From Alitta virens (taxonomy: Eukaryota; Annelida; Polychaeta; Phyllodocida; Nereididae), in the NCBI GenBank assembly GCA_932294295.1, contig OW028579.1, forward strand, positions 1,071,085-1,135,084: a stretch of 64,000 nt of DNA, read 5' to 3'. Each line of letters starts with the position of its first letter. The first letter of the stretch is position 1. A program made the position numbers and the translations under genes. Shown here piece by piece: positions 36,505 to 46,262 of this stretch. Under the pieces are notes generated by a model, which saw only the letters and a list, made by a program, of their open reading frames with translations, did not search any database and had not been told where the DNA came from.

Positions 36505-38346
36505 ATGCCTTCAGAAAATGACTATGCTGATTATTTGAATGAGGCTGACAATGAATGGGTGAGTTGGAAAGTCTTCCTTGTTATCTAAATAGCATTCTAT
36601 AAGCTATAAAGTGTATCTACAAGGCAGCTGGGTGGCCTAATGGTTAAGGCATCAGCCAATTCCACATCGGCCAGCTCTGCTGAAGGTCCCAGGTTCGATC
36701 CCTGGCCTGGGCACTCTTCATGAGCTACATCAAAGCCGGCTGTCGTTTGGATGAGACATTAAATCGGCGGTCACTTGTACTCGGTGTCTATGCTGAGGCA
36801 AGTAAAAGATCCCACTCGTGGGGTAAATGTATAACATGGGTGGACTCCTCCTCTCTCTCACCTCATCAATCAACCCACATTAGCAGCAAGAACTTGCCTA
36901 GTAGAGCTGCACTTTCCATATCTATCTATCTATCTATATACTGATAAATTGATCGCATTCCTGTGCTGATATTTTGATATAAGTTTTTATCAACTCAGAT
37001 TGATCTAGTACAGATTTTTCACTCCAGTTGCCATTCTTTCACATATGTACCATTCTTTTACTGACCCCCAATTGTTGTGTGTTAATTTGATACACCAGTT
37101 TCTCTTGTAATACTATGTCCTTTAAGAGCTATTTACAAATTACAAGATACTACATCACATTCCCAAGTTCATCGTATATATTTTTTTTAAGTGGAACAAT
37201 TCTAATTTAAAAAAGATAATTTTGACAATCACTTTCCCATATGATGTATGTCATTATCACTTTTGCAGCAGTTATGTTCTCCCTGCGAAAATATTTTCAA
37301 TTCCGAAAAAAAAATTTTCAATTAATTTTTACAATTACAAGTGGCTATATAATATGGTGTCAATGTTTTACATTTTTTTGCAGGAGATGTACAATTATCA
37401 CTTCAACGGTAGCTATGAGTACCCTGGAAGAACAATCCCTACATTGGAGGGCTTGGAAGCTGTAATGGCTAACTTGCTGTTGGTACTCTTCTATCCAACC
37501 ATATTAGTGACGAGTGGAATCCTGTTCTTCATGATATGCAAGAATAAAAAGACCCGCGGTGAACCTTGGAGGTGGTTGATCGCTCACACTTGCCTCTGTA
37601 TCTTCTTCACGACATTCATCATGTTCGTTAACAGTTTCACGACCGTCTACCATCTGCCTTCTTTCAAAACTTCTGCGATTTGCCCAGCGACAAAAATTCT
37701 GGAGGCCCTCTTTTGGCAGATGTTTCCAATTTCCTTCACTCTGGTGGCAACCGAGAGATTTCGCGCAATCAAAAGCGATGACTCGAAGACCGGCGGGATG
37801 GGCAAGAAGTCTGTCATTTCATCTCTCGTCATATTCTGGATTCTGAACATCCTCGTACATGTCGTGAACTTCGTGATTCCCAGGGATTATCCTATCCTTA
37901 GCTATTATGATATCATTCCATTCAAGATGTGTCAGCTGAGGAATACTATGGTTACATCCCTGATGATGCTTGTTATCTCAACATGGTCTGCTTTAACCGC
38001 TATTGTCGTCTTCATTGGATCGAGTATCATCGCATGTCGGAAAGCTGACAAGGAACTGAAAAAATTTGCTATTGCGCCAACTTTGATCACTACTGCAACT
38101 TACTTCTTCTTCTACTTTGGTGTCTACATAGTGCAGATCGTTACGCACGAGATAAGACATCACTATTACATAGACTCAAAATTGTTTATTTTTATGCACA
38201 TGCTTGTCCCTATAACATGGATTGTATTTTGTCTGACTTGGATCATTTCTTGGTCAAAATCTGGAGATGCAAGCTGCAGGAATTTGTGTCCCTGCTGTCC
38301 AGGCAAGAGTGATGAAGAAATTCAACTTCTTGAAAGAAAAGAATAA
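36505..38346 (+). CDS. Divergent rhodopsin-like 7TM receptor, two coding exons
   Basis: Exons 36505-36558 and 37384-38346 join in phase 0 to 338 residues. The N-terminal tail is acidic and has an N-glycosylation sequon (NGS, Asn 26). Seven hydrophobic segments lie near residues 43-69, 79-103, 115-141, 161-182, 205-235, 246-271 and 284-307. Cys118 before TM3 and Cys201 in the second outer loop fit the conserved disulphide. ERF (142-144) stands where E/DRY is expected. TM7 has no NPxxY motif (VPITWIVFCLTW instead). The C-terminal tail has a Cys cluster (316-323) suited to palmitoylation. The ligand and subfamily are unknown. The start is the ATG right after an acceptor-like TTGGCAG, so an upstream non-coding exon is likely. 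The intron carries a full SINE. Confidence 0.8.
36623..36939 (+). mobile_element. tRNA-derived SINE, full-length copy
   Basis: The head is tRNA-like, with an A-box TGGCCTAATGG (36633-36643) and a B-box GGTTCGATCCC (36692-36702), the internal RNA polymerase III promoter. A body of about 200 bp follows (GCCGGCTGTCGTTTGGATGA, GGGGTAAATGTATAACATGG, AACTTGCCTAGTAGAGCTGC), and it ends in a (TATC)n tail. Partial copies occur at about 10046, 23765, 41104, 54012, 54483, 55596, 55900 and 57205. It lies in the intron of the 7TM receptor gene, in the same orientation. Confidence 0.9.
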
Positions 38347-38680
38347 ACAATGCATGCTACAATTATCTAAGACTGGCTCTTACAAATTATTTAAATTAAG
38401 GAACAGGCATTGTATGCTGTATCACAGAGTAATAATACCCAGAGAGGAGAGTGCAATTAAACCAATGGAAGCCTGTTCAGGGTTGATATTTCACAAAATG
38501 ACAAGCCCACTGAGTGACCTGGTTTCATGACAGAAAAGTGATTATTTATCTTCTTATAACCATTTTATCTTTTTACATTCACCTCTATGTACATTGTATT
38601 ATAGTATTTTATGAACGGTAAATATAATAGAATATATCCCAAATATCTATAATAAATACATAGTAATTTACATGCATGTG
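38347..38680. other. 3' flank of the 7TM receptor gene
   Basis: The receptor's stop codon overlaps an AATAAA (38342-38347), and another lies near 38650. No separate gene is seen. Confidence 0.55.
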
Positions 38681-39122
38681 CAGGGGCGGATCCAAAATTG
38701 TTTTCGAAGGGGGGGGGGTTCAAATTAAAATATAGGCCTATTGCAGGGACACCACACAATTTATTAAAATGTACAGGCCGGGGGGGGGGGGAGGTTTAAA
38801 CCCCCTATGACCTTTCTGTCATATTTATAAGTGATCACATACTGCCAGTCAATGCAGGGACACTTGTCAAGGTAAATATATGGTAAAGTAATGGTGGATC
38901 ATTGATTTCAGACTGCGTTTTATAAACTTTGACTGATCAGCTGATATGTGATATTCACGAAGTGTATAATTAACAAAGAACAATCTTTCAAAACAAAAAA
39001 TTAACCAAAAAGTCATTTTGTGAATTTAAGGGGGGGGGGAGATGCATTGATCCACGTCCAATCCCACAAAAAGTGGGGGGGGGGGGGGGTGGGGTTGGGG
39101 TATTTCTGTATTGACGCCCCTG
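38681..39122. repeat. MITE-like repeat with CAGGGGCG termini
   Basis: It starts CAGGGGCGGATCCAAAATTG and ends ATTGACGCCCCTG, an inverted pair of about 8 bp. Internal poly-G runs lie near 38710, 38780, 39030 and 39075. It is similar in ends and composition to 31896-32216. A hAT-type origin is possible but the target duplication is unclear. Confidence 0.55.
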
Positions 39123-39871
39123 CATGATGGTCAGAATAAACTTAATTTCTTCTAATAAGTTATAAATTTAGGTCCTAACTACTGTTGTTGTTCATTACAA
39201 TAGATGTGTATTAAATCTCAGATCAATATACAGGTTACATTGTATTCTAAAAATAGATCGTCAATACAATATGTGTGTACTTAAATGTACTTAACAAGTG
39301 GGCTGTTGCTGTGGGTTAACAGTTCAGGTATTGCCTGTTATGAATATATTATTATATAAGCTGATCTGTGCTGTGCACATGGTAGAAGCATGAGAGTAAT
39401 GTGTTAAGGGTTGAGCTTATCTAAATATATATCAGCCATATTTTATATTCACTACAATTACCAAATTACTTTTACAAAAGATGTTTTCCAGTTAACGCCA
39501 GTGTTAGCCGGGTTTGCTAGTTATATATAATAATGAAAAAAAAAAAAATATATATATATATATGAAAGTAGTATTAGGGATACTAATCTATATATAGATT
39601 TTCTATGCCTATATAATTAAGCTTAGTATAAGTATATAACATAATTGGATATAGCCTTATAGGCCTAGGCCCTATCCTTATAATGAGTAATGTACTTTAT
39701 TTTAAATATATATACATTTTTGCAATGATTATTATGGCAAAACAGTATTATAATTAGCATGGCGCTAACCCAGGGGATGCGAAGGCTATGCTCAAGGACA
39801 CGAGTGGCGTGCCACTGGTGGCGCTGCAGGTTCAGGTTTATCTTCAGTATTTTGCCTGCCACATGGCAGAT
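39123..39871. other. Non-coding spacer before the tRNA gene
   Basis: AT-rich sequence with a poly-A and (TA)n run near 39535-39562. No gene is seen. Confidence 0.6.
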
Positions 39872-39944
39872 GGCTCTGTGGCTTAGTTGGCAAAGCGCCT
39901 GTCTAGTAAACAGGAGATCCTGGGTTCAATTCCCAGCAGGGCCT
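39872..39944 (+). tRNA. tRNA-Thr (anticodon AGT)
   Basis: The cloverleaf folds well. The acceptor stem GGCTCTG pairs with CAGGGCC (one G-T). The anticodon arm is CCTGT-CTAGTAA-ACAGG with anticodon AGT. The T arm is CTGGG-TTCAATT-CCCAG. The D arm is GCTT/AAGC with a slightly short loop. A discriminator T and then a TTTT terminator follow (39944-39947). It is very close to the standard animal tRNA-Thr(AGT). No SINE body follows, so it is read as a true tRNA gene, though a tRNA pseudogene cannot be excluded. Confidence 0.87.
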
Positions 39945-39947
39945 TTT

Positions 39948-41390
39948 GCTTCTTCAGATCGGTCTTTGCCAATGACAAAGTTATGTCTCATTTTCTGATA
40001 AAATGTTCAGCCTTTTTGGTAGTATTAAATAAAAGGCTAATAATTGAATTAAATAACAATTCATAATTTTTTATTTCCATCCATAGTCTAGGCCATTATA
40101 AATTTTCTTGTTTCCACCTTGATCGGACAAGAATAACAGATTCCGACATAATTACTAAATTAGGCCAACTGAATTTTGAGTACATCATATCGGTCTGAAT
40201 TATTTTTTAAAATTCTTTCAACCTTGTGTGATAAATTAGTTTTTTTAAATTCACAATAGGCCTTTATATATGTCACAGCAAAAATTGTGAATATTGCCTT
40301 AGGCGTAGTACAGCACAGTCGAAGTAAAACGAACAAGATTCTCATGTTTAAATATATATTTCTTTTATTCTATATCTCAGTGACTTTAGCGACAACAAAC
40401 AAGAACTCAATGCATAATAATGTAATGCTGTACAAATATACAAGATGGTGTAACATACAGCTGTTTCCATGAGCAATGGCTAATCTTTCGCGGCTTAAGC
40501 ATTCCGATTATTTACTCGCGGGGATGACAGTTTCACTATCGCTTCCATACGTACGTACAATTTACTTCGTAAACGCAATTAGTACGTCGCAAAATATCAT
40601 AAATAGCTCGCAAAATCAGAGATAGTTATAATATATATTAAATAATATTTCACTGAAAAAGAAATTACAAAAGTTGCAAAACCCGGCTTTTAAAATAAGT
40701 TAAATATCTCATTTTGTCAATAAATAATCGATGCACCTTCAGTAGATATTTGTCCAGTCATTCCAGGGCATAACGTAGTAGCAACTGTGGTGCATAACAA
40801 TTCACAAATTGTGGCAAATCAATTCCATAACCATGATAACCTATGACAATAATTGCATGTTTCCTGTGGTCGCCAATACTGAAGCGCTACAATTTTACGA
40901 ATGGTTTATAGAGTACTGAAGTGACAGTAATAACTATTCAAATTTTGTACCAATAACAAAACTGTCAACAAAATTTCTTAAAATTACCCCATTGATCCTG
41001 ATTACAAGCCAAAGTCTTTATTCTCTTAAAAGAGAGCCATCTGAAATTCTTAAAAAACACCTTGCATTGTTTTTAGTAAAGTTTGCCAAAGATTTATAAA
41101 TAATGTCAAGGTCACTCTTGCTCTCACCTCATCAATCAAGCCTCGATAGGGACAAGAACTGGCCCTTAGAGGGCTGCACTTCCCATATCTATCTAATCTA
41201 TCTAGCCCAATCGAAGCTGACTTCTATTTTAGACTTGGCTTTTAATCAAGAAAATACAGTATAAACTTAATTATGTTAATCACAAATGCTTTAGATCTTA
41301 AATCCTTGCAGTCTACAGAAACTTCAATGAGATCATTGGTTTTAACATTCAGTACACAGGTCAACAGAACTTAGCAATTCTTTCATATTT
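39948..41390. other. Non-coding region between tRNA-Thr and the DNA transposon
   Basis: No gene is recognised. A SINE 3' fragment lies at 41104-41210. The rest is AT-rich with no clear structure. Confidence 0.6.
41104..41210 (+). repeat. SINE 3' fragment
   Basis: It matches the tail of the SINE at 36623-36939: CTCTCACCTCATCAATCAA, GGACAAGAACTGGCC..AGAG, GGCTGCACTT and then (TATC)n-like repeats. Confidence 0.8.
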
Positions 41391-41409
41391 GAGGCATTCT
41401 CCAGAAAGT
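41391..41409 (+). repeat. Left terminal inverted repeat of the 4.9-kb transposon
   Basis: GAGGCATTCTCCAGAAAGT, exact reverse complement of 46240-46258, with ATTT just outside. Confidence 0.8.
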
Positions 41410-41570
41410 CCCTGAACACATGTCACAAGTGGATTTCCACTTACATGTAAAATATCTAGCAGCAACTACCGTTCAAAATTAATATGGCCTATTGTAGGTA
41501 CAAGTACATATTATTCAATGCCGGGCTGCATATCTGATATTTTGTCTACTTATAAAAATATTGGTAATTT

Positions 41571-42538
41571 GTCAACACCGTAACATGTCACAAGTTCAAC
41601 ATTGTGATTATTCCTCATTTTTTCACATATAAATTATTTTCCTAAAGCTTTGTATTACCAATAGCTTTTATAAGAAGGATAAAGAGTAAGTCTTGAGACA
41701 GGTGAGATTTTCTTAATCGCTAATGTCCATGTGGAGCACCTCTACAATTGGCGGTCACAAGGATTAAGTGTCAACACCGTAACAGACCAAGTCCCAGGAT
41801 GTGGCTCATCCTGAGTTGCAACACTGATGATTTTGTTTGCTGAATTTTTTACCTCTCCAACATTGAAGTCTGCTAAGCAGTAAAGGTGAGTTTAACTTGT
41901 CTGTTACATCTGCTAAAAAACAGGAGAAACTAGCTCATGCTTCAGGTATACTTATTGCATGTCAACACAGTAACACTTGCTGTACCTGAGTTTGACCACT
42001 AAAAATATTAAAAGTGACCAAAACCTATGGAACTAGTGGATATTAAAACATGCTCAAACAATGGGTGATAATGAATGTATTTTTTTTTGTTGCAATTCGG
42101 CAAAACATTCTTTCATGTCAGCACCGTAACGTCAACTCCGTCACAAATTTTCGATTTCGGTGTTGACATGTTTGTTATGGAGTTGACATTTTAAGGTTTA
42201 TCTAGCAATTGCCTTGGTAACTGATCAGGGAATATTCTCCAGTTTTGTTTAATGTACAATAATTATACTTAACTTCTTTTTGACCAAAAATATTAAAAAG
42301 TGACCAGCATTGCTTATTGATTTGGGGAATTTATTGTAATATCTGTAGATATATAGACATTTGAATGTAATTAGAATGTATAAATATGGTTGAACCAAGC
42401 TTGGATTGAATATTTAAGGAAGAGTGAGCCATGTAAACCTTTTCAGCTTGATTGATCTTGTTAAATGATTTTATTCTAGCAAGTAATTAATGTGCTTTCC
42501 ACATTTTAATTTAATTTAATGATTGTTATGGAGTTGAC
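41571..42538. repeat. Left subterminal array of the GTCAACACCGTAAC motif
   Basis: The plus-strand copies are at 41571, 41770, 41961, 42117 and 42131 (the last two abut). Reverse copies are at 42154, 42174 and 42525. Each is 14 bp, with variants such as GTCAACTCCGTCAC and GTCAACTCCATAAC. The cluster at 42117-42187, two direct then two inverted, forms a local dyad upstream of the coding frame. Likely transposase binding sites, by analogy with subterminal repeats in other DNA transposons. Confidence 0.8.
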
Positions 42539-42570
42539 ATGTTACTTTACTTTCTTGTTCCAGACTCACT

Positions 42571-45066
42571 ATGACCAGGAAGAAAATTTTGACTAACTCT
42601 GAACGTCAGAAGGCATTTAGGGAGAAGATAAAGGCTTCTCCTACAAAATATGCTGAGTATCTGGCAAAAGAGAGAGAAAGATGGAGGAAGAGGAGAGAAT
42701 GTGGACAGATAAAAGGAGTAAGTCAAATGAAAAAGAAAGAACAAAGGAAAAAGAGGAGGGAATGGCGCAAAGCTCAAAGAAAGCACAGAACGAAAAAGAA
42801 GGAAATTGAAAATGCTGTTGACAGTGTTCTGACTCCAGATGAGTACAGCGGATCCGATGAGCAAGAATTACAAGAACCTCCCCATCAGATAGAAGAAGCT
42901 GTTCCTTCCACTTCAAACAAATATTCCCCTGGTCCGTCTGGTCAAGCAATGTCAATTCAATCTACCTCTAGTCAAAAGAAACACGGTCGCAAGCGAGTAA
43001 AGAGAGAAAATTCGCAATCGTACAAGATGATTGCGAAGCTGAAAAAAGATCTAATAAAAGAAAAGCAAAGGGCAGAGAAATACAGACGACGTTATTACAG
43101 AAATGTGAAGGATTCTCCGAAGGACACACCTCGGTCCAAAGCCAAGCTGCTTCTTAAGCATGGCGACAGTGAATCCATCCGGCGGTCCTTGGTCTTTGGC
43201 AATGTATTGGCAACAACCCTGAGGAAAAAATACAAGAACTCTTCTGAAAAGAGTAAATTTCTACTGAAAAAGTTGTGTTGGTCCAAATTTATGACAAAAT
43301 ACAAAATGAAGAAGATGTTAAGAGATGGTACAGGGATTACCATCGGCAAGACAGAGCCGGCCTTGATCATAAAAACCAGGAAGTCCAGCATAACCGGTCA
43401 TTTGAAAAAAGCCATTGCTTCATTCATGACACGTGACGACAACAGTCGAATTACTACAGGAAAAGAAGACACTGTGACAAGGCACAAGGTGAAGAAACAA
43501 CGCAGAGTTCTGCTTGACTCACTGAAAAATTTGCATTCTAAGTACAAAGCCGAGAGAAACAGTAATTTGTCATATTCCTTCTTTTGCAAACTACAGCCTT
43601 TTGAGGTAACCCAACCCAAGGCCAGAGATAGGCAGACTTGTCTTTGCCAAACCTGCGAAAATGGTGAACTAATGCTGATGAAGTTAAAGCAGCACAAATT
43701 ATTACCAGCATCCAACACTTTATTTGAAGCAGCGAATGAGCCCATGACAGTTACAGAAAACTTTGCTGAATCTGAAACATGGTGGAACAAATGGGCATAC
43801 AAAGTTGATGAAATCCAGATAGATGGAAAGATGAAGAAAGTCCGGCGTCTACAGAAAGAAAAGCAAGTTGGCACTTTGTCTGAACTCTGTGAGAGTTTCA
43901 ATAACTTAATGGTCACCAAAGCAAAATATCATTTGAACAGAATAAGACATCAATTTAGCAAGTATCAAGAAGTCAAGGCCATTAAAAGTGAGTCAACAGG
44001 AGTCATGGTCATTGACTTTTCTGAGAATTATGCATGTGGTTATGCTAGAGAACCGCAGTCCATGCATTTTGGAGCCTCCAAGAAACAGGCTACATTACAC
44101 ACAGGGGTTTTGTATTTAAACACCAACATTCTTTCATTTGCTACAATATCCCCTAGCTTCAAGCATGATCCTGCTGCCATTTGGAGTTACCTTACACCAG
44201 TATTTCGCCACATAGCTTCAGTGTATCCTGAAATTACAACGCTACATATTTGGAGTGATGGCCCCACCACACAATACCGGAACAAGGAAAACTTCTTCTT
44301 GTATCAGATGTTACTAGAAACATGTTTTCCCTCTGTCATCAAGTCTACTTGGAACATGTTTGAAGCAGGACATGGTAAAGGGGCTGCTGATGCCATAGGT
44401 GGCACTCTGAAACGCCTGGCCGATGAAGCTTTAAAAATGGGAACTGATCTCCCTTCAGCAGAGAAGCTGTTTGAGTATCTTGAGAATAAGTCGAAAGTGA
44501 ATGTCTTTTTTGTAGAAGAAAAAGATATTGATGAAGTGCGAAAACAAATACCACGGGATCTTAAAACCATTGTTGGAACAATGAAACTCCATCAAATCCT
44601 TTTTGGATCCAAAAATGTGCATAAAATCACTGTACGAGATTTGAGCTGCTTTTGTGAGATGGAATGCCAGTGCCACAACACACGCTCTGTGACCTTACTA
44701 CCTGAAACAGAAGCCCAGGAAAACACAGTTGATGGAAGTGTTCAACAGTCAAACGAACCTCAAGCCACTGTGGCTGTGGAAGAACAGCCAAGTGAAAATA
44801 TCGCTCTGTCCCTGACAGTTGGACAGTGGTGTATTGTACGCTATGATGGTGTCCTTTACCCAGGGGAAATACTTGAAACTGATGACATCAGTCTGCTGGT
44901 TAGGGTTCTACATCCTATTGGGCAGAACAAATTTGTTGAGCCTAGAAAGCCTGACGAGTTATGGTATCATTCCGATGCAGTGATTAAACTGGTACCAAAA
45001 CCACAACCTCCTTCAAAGCGATCACGTTATGTGAGCTTTGATTCAGCTTTATGGGATGAATTGTGA
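42571..45066 (+). CDS. Transposase-like protein (831 aa) of the 4.9-kb transposon
   Basis: A single uninterrupted exon. Residues 1-75 are highly basic (SERQKAFREKIKASPTKYAEYL then KR-rich), followed by an acidic linker and a second basic, probably coiled segment (about 140-200). A Cys pair region follows (TCLCQTCENGELMLMKLK). The core holds DFSENYACGYAREPQ (Asp482), IWSDGPTTQYRN (Asp563) and FEAGHGKGAADAIGG (Glu598), then CFCEMECQCH. Asp563 and Glu598 are 34 residues apart, which suggests a DDE-type triad in an RNase H-like fold; this is inference. Residues about 748-813 (VGQWCIVRYDGVLYPGEIL...) look like a Tudor/SH3-like barrel. Similar SDG..QY and GHGKG proteins are common as uncharacterised multicopy proteins in aquatic animals. 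A polyadenylation signal follows at 45249. Confidence 0.72.
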   Translation: MTRKKILTNSERQKAFREKIKASPTKYAEYLAKERERWRKRRECGQIKGVSQMKKKEQRKKRREWRKAQRKHRTKKKEIENAVDSVLTPDEYSGSDEQELQEPPHQIEEAVPSTSNKYSPGPSGQAMSIQSTSSQKKHGRKRVKRENSQSYKMIAKLKKDLIKEKQRAEKYRRRYYRNVKDSPKDTPRSKAKLLLKHGDSESIRRSLVFGNVLATTLRKKYKNSSEKSKFLLKKLCWSKFMTKYKMKKMLRDGTGITIGKTEPALIIKTRKSSITGHLKKAIASFMTRDDNSRITTGKEDTVTRHKVKKQRRVLLDSLKNLHSKYKAERNSNLSYSFFCKLQPFEVTQPKARDRQTCLCQTCENGELMLMKLKQHKLLPASNTLFEAANEPMTVTENFAESETWWNKWAYKVDEIQIDGKMKKVRRLQKEKQVGTLSELCESFNNLMVTKAKYHLNRIRHQFSKYQEVKAIKSESTGVMVIDFSENYACGYAREPQSMHFGASKKQATLHTGVLYLNTNILSFATISPSFKHDPAAIWSYLTPVFRHIASVYPEITTLHIWSDGPTTQYRNKENFFLYQMLLETCFPSVIKSTWNMFEAGHGKGAADAIGGTLKRLADEALKMGTDLPSAEKLFEYLENKSKVNVFFVEEKDIDEVRKQIPRDLKTIVGTMKLHQILFGSKNVHKITVRDLSCFCEMECQCHNTRSVTLLPETEAQENTVDGSVQQSNEPQATVAVEEQPSENIALSLTVGQWCIVRYDGVLYPGEILETDDISLLVRVLHPIGQNKFVEPRKPDELWYHSDAVIKLVPKPQPPSKRSRYVSFDSALWDEL

Positions 45067-45248
45067 AGCATTGGCTGTTCCAGTTGGAATATGATGCAAT
45101 AGTTATGTTAAATAGTTAATGTTCTCTATTGTCAGCAAGGTTCTCTTTGAATTTCTACAATAATTTTTGTATGTGTGTTTTCATTCTGGAGTCCCATGTT
45201 TTCAATTCTCATGTTCTGTATTTCAGTATATTTTGTTCAATGCAATTG

Positions 45249-45254
45249 AATAAA
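45249..45254 (+). terminator. Polyadenylation signal of the transposase gene
   Basis: AATAAA 183 bp after the stop codon, within the element. Confidence 0.6.
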
Positions 45255-45510
45255 TGCTTCAAGTATTAAAGATTGCTCATAGTATTTAAATATCATAATT
45301 ATGAGTTAGTGTATAAGAATTTTTCATGATATATATTCAATTTCCATGTATATAATAACCAAGTCTCATGGTAAATTTGTGTTTCAGAGGAAATACATAC
45401 CGGTTCATAATACAAATTTTATTCAATGCAATTGTATAAGTTAATTAGTTCTTGTCATTCAATTTTCCTATGGAGTCTAGGTTTGAAAGCTTTTATTCAA
45501 CTCATTTAAT

Positions 45511-46068
45511 GTCAACACCGTAACGCTCATATTAACTTATCAATAACAAATTTGTGATGGCACCCAATGACAAACAGTAAATGGAAATTAAACTACTATG
45601 TACAATCTATCTATTCTCCATATTTCTCAAAAAATCATAAGAAAAAGTCAAACTTTACTGGAATAAAAAAACTTTGTCAACTCCGTAACAGAATTGTCAA
45701 CTCCGTAACATTTGAGACATAGAACTTTGCATGTATCACAGCATCAAAATTATTATTGTAGCAGGTAAATATCTGAATATTAAAGTAATCTGTTGCCAGT
45801 GCAATTGATAAGGATGAATTATATCACTTAATTGTTGGTCAATGCTAGTTTTTGAAAAATGGAAAAATACCATCTTGACGCTTGTTAAAAAAATTCAAAT
45901 TTTTCCCCTTTTTTTTTGGACATATTATCGAAATGTTCAGAGAAAAACAATGTTTCTTGGCGAATGGTGTTGTTCTGGCATTACTCTTATGTAAAAATAC
46001 AACAAATTATGTGAGAAGCTGTGAGACAGTTAAAAGAATACTTCATATTGAGTTGTTACGGTGTTGAC
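45511..46068. repeat. Right subterminal array of the GTCAACACCGTAAC motif
   Basis: The plus-strand copies are at 45511, 45676 and 45696 (20 bp apart), and a reverse copy is at 46055-46068. The first plus copy of the left arm (41571) and this last reverse copy are each about 180-190 bp from their ends, giving a roughly symmetric layout. Confidence 0.8.
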
Positions 46069-46239
46069 ACCATCAACTGCGGTACCCTTGCTTGCTGCTA
46101 ATTGAGAAAATTGGAAAACGAGAAACAGCGAGCCGAGCTATTACATAATTTACTTTGGCATGCATGCTAATATAAGGGTTGGTTAAAAATTATCTCATTG
46201 AAAGTTGATTTTTCTGAATTGTCATACCCCTGGATTGCC

Positions 46240-46258
46240 ACTTTCTGGAGAATGCCTC
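46240..46258 (-). repeat. Right terminal inverted repeat of the 4.9-kb transposon
   Basis: ACTTTCTGGAGAATGCCTC, exact reverse complement of 41391-41409, followed by ATTT. Confidence 0.8.
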
Positions 46259-46262
46259 ATTT

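Larger units (their letters stand above)
41391..46258 (+). mobile_element. Autonomous-looking DNA transposon of unassigned superfamily (4.9 kb)
   Basis: The ends are 19-bp perfect inverted repeats: GAGGCATTCTCCAGAAAGT at 41391-41409 and its reverse complement at 46240-46258. ATTT lies directly outside each end (41387-41390 and 46259-46262), consistent with a 4-bp target duplication. One long intact frame (42571-45066) lies in the middle. Twelve copies of a 14-bp motif, GTCAAC(A/T)CCGTAAC, are spread over both non-coding arms and occur nowhere else that I noticed in the window. Short inverted ends, subterminal repeats and a single large protein are typical of cut-and-paste transposons. A 4-bp duplication occurs in Sola and some other superfamilies; I cannot assign this one from sequence alone. 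Confidence 0.78.

Noticed and set aside
36623..36720. tRNA-like sequence with A and B boxes as a tRNA gene
   Set aside because: It is the head of a SINE with a body and (TATC)n tail, and the cloverleaf does not fold properly.
42547..42955. Two minus-strand frames of about 105 residues over the transposase start
   Set aside because: Shadows of the lysine/arginine-rich coding strand; Phe/Leu/Ser-rich with no independent support.
41571..46068. Repeated 14-bp motif as a CRISPR-like array
   Set aside because: The copies are unevenly spaced, in both orientations, flank a transposase gene, and the genome is eukaryotic.
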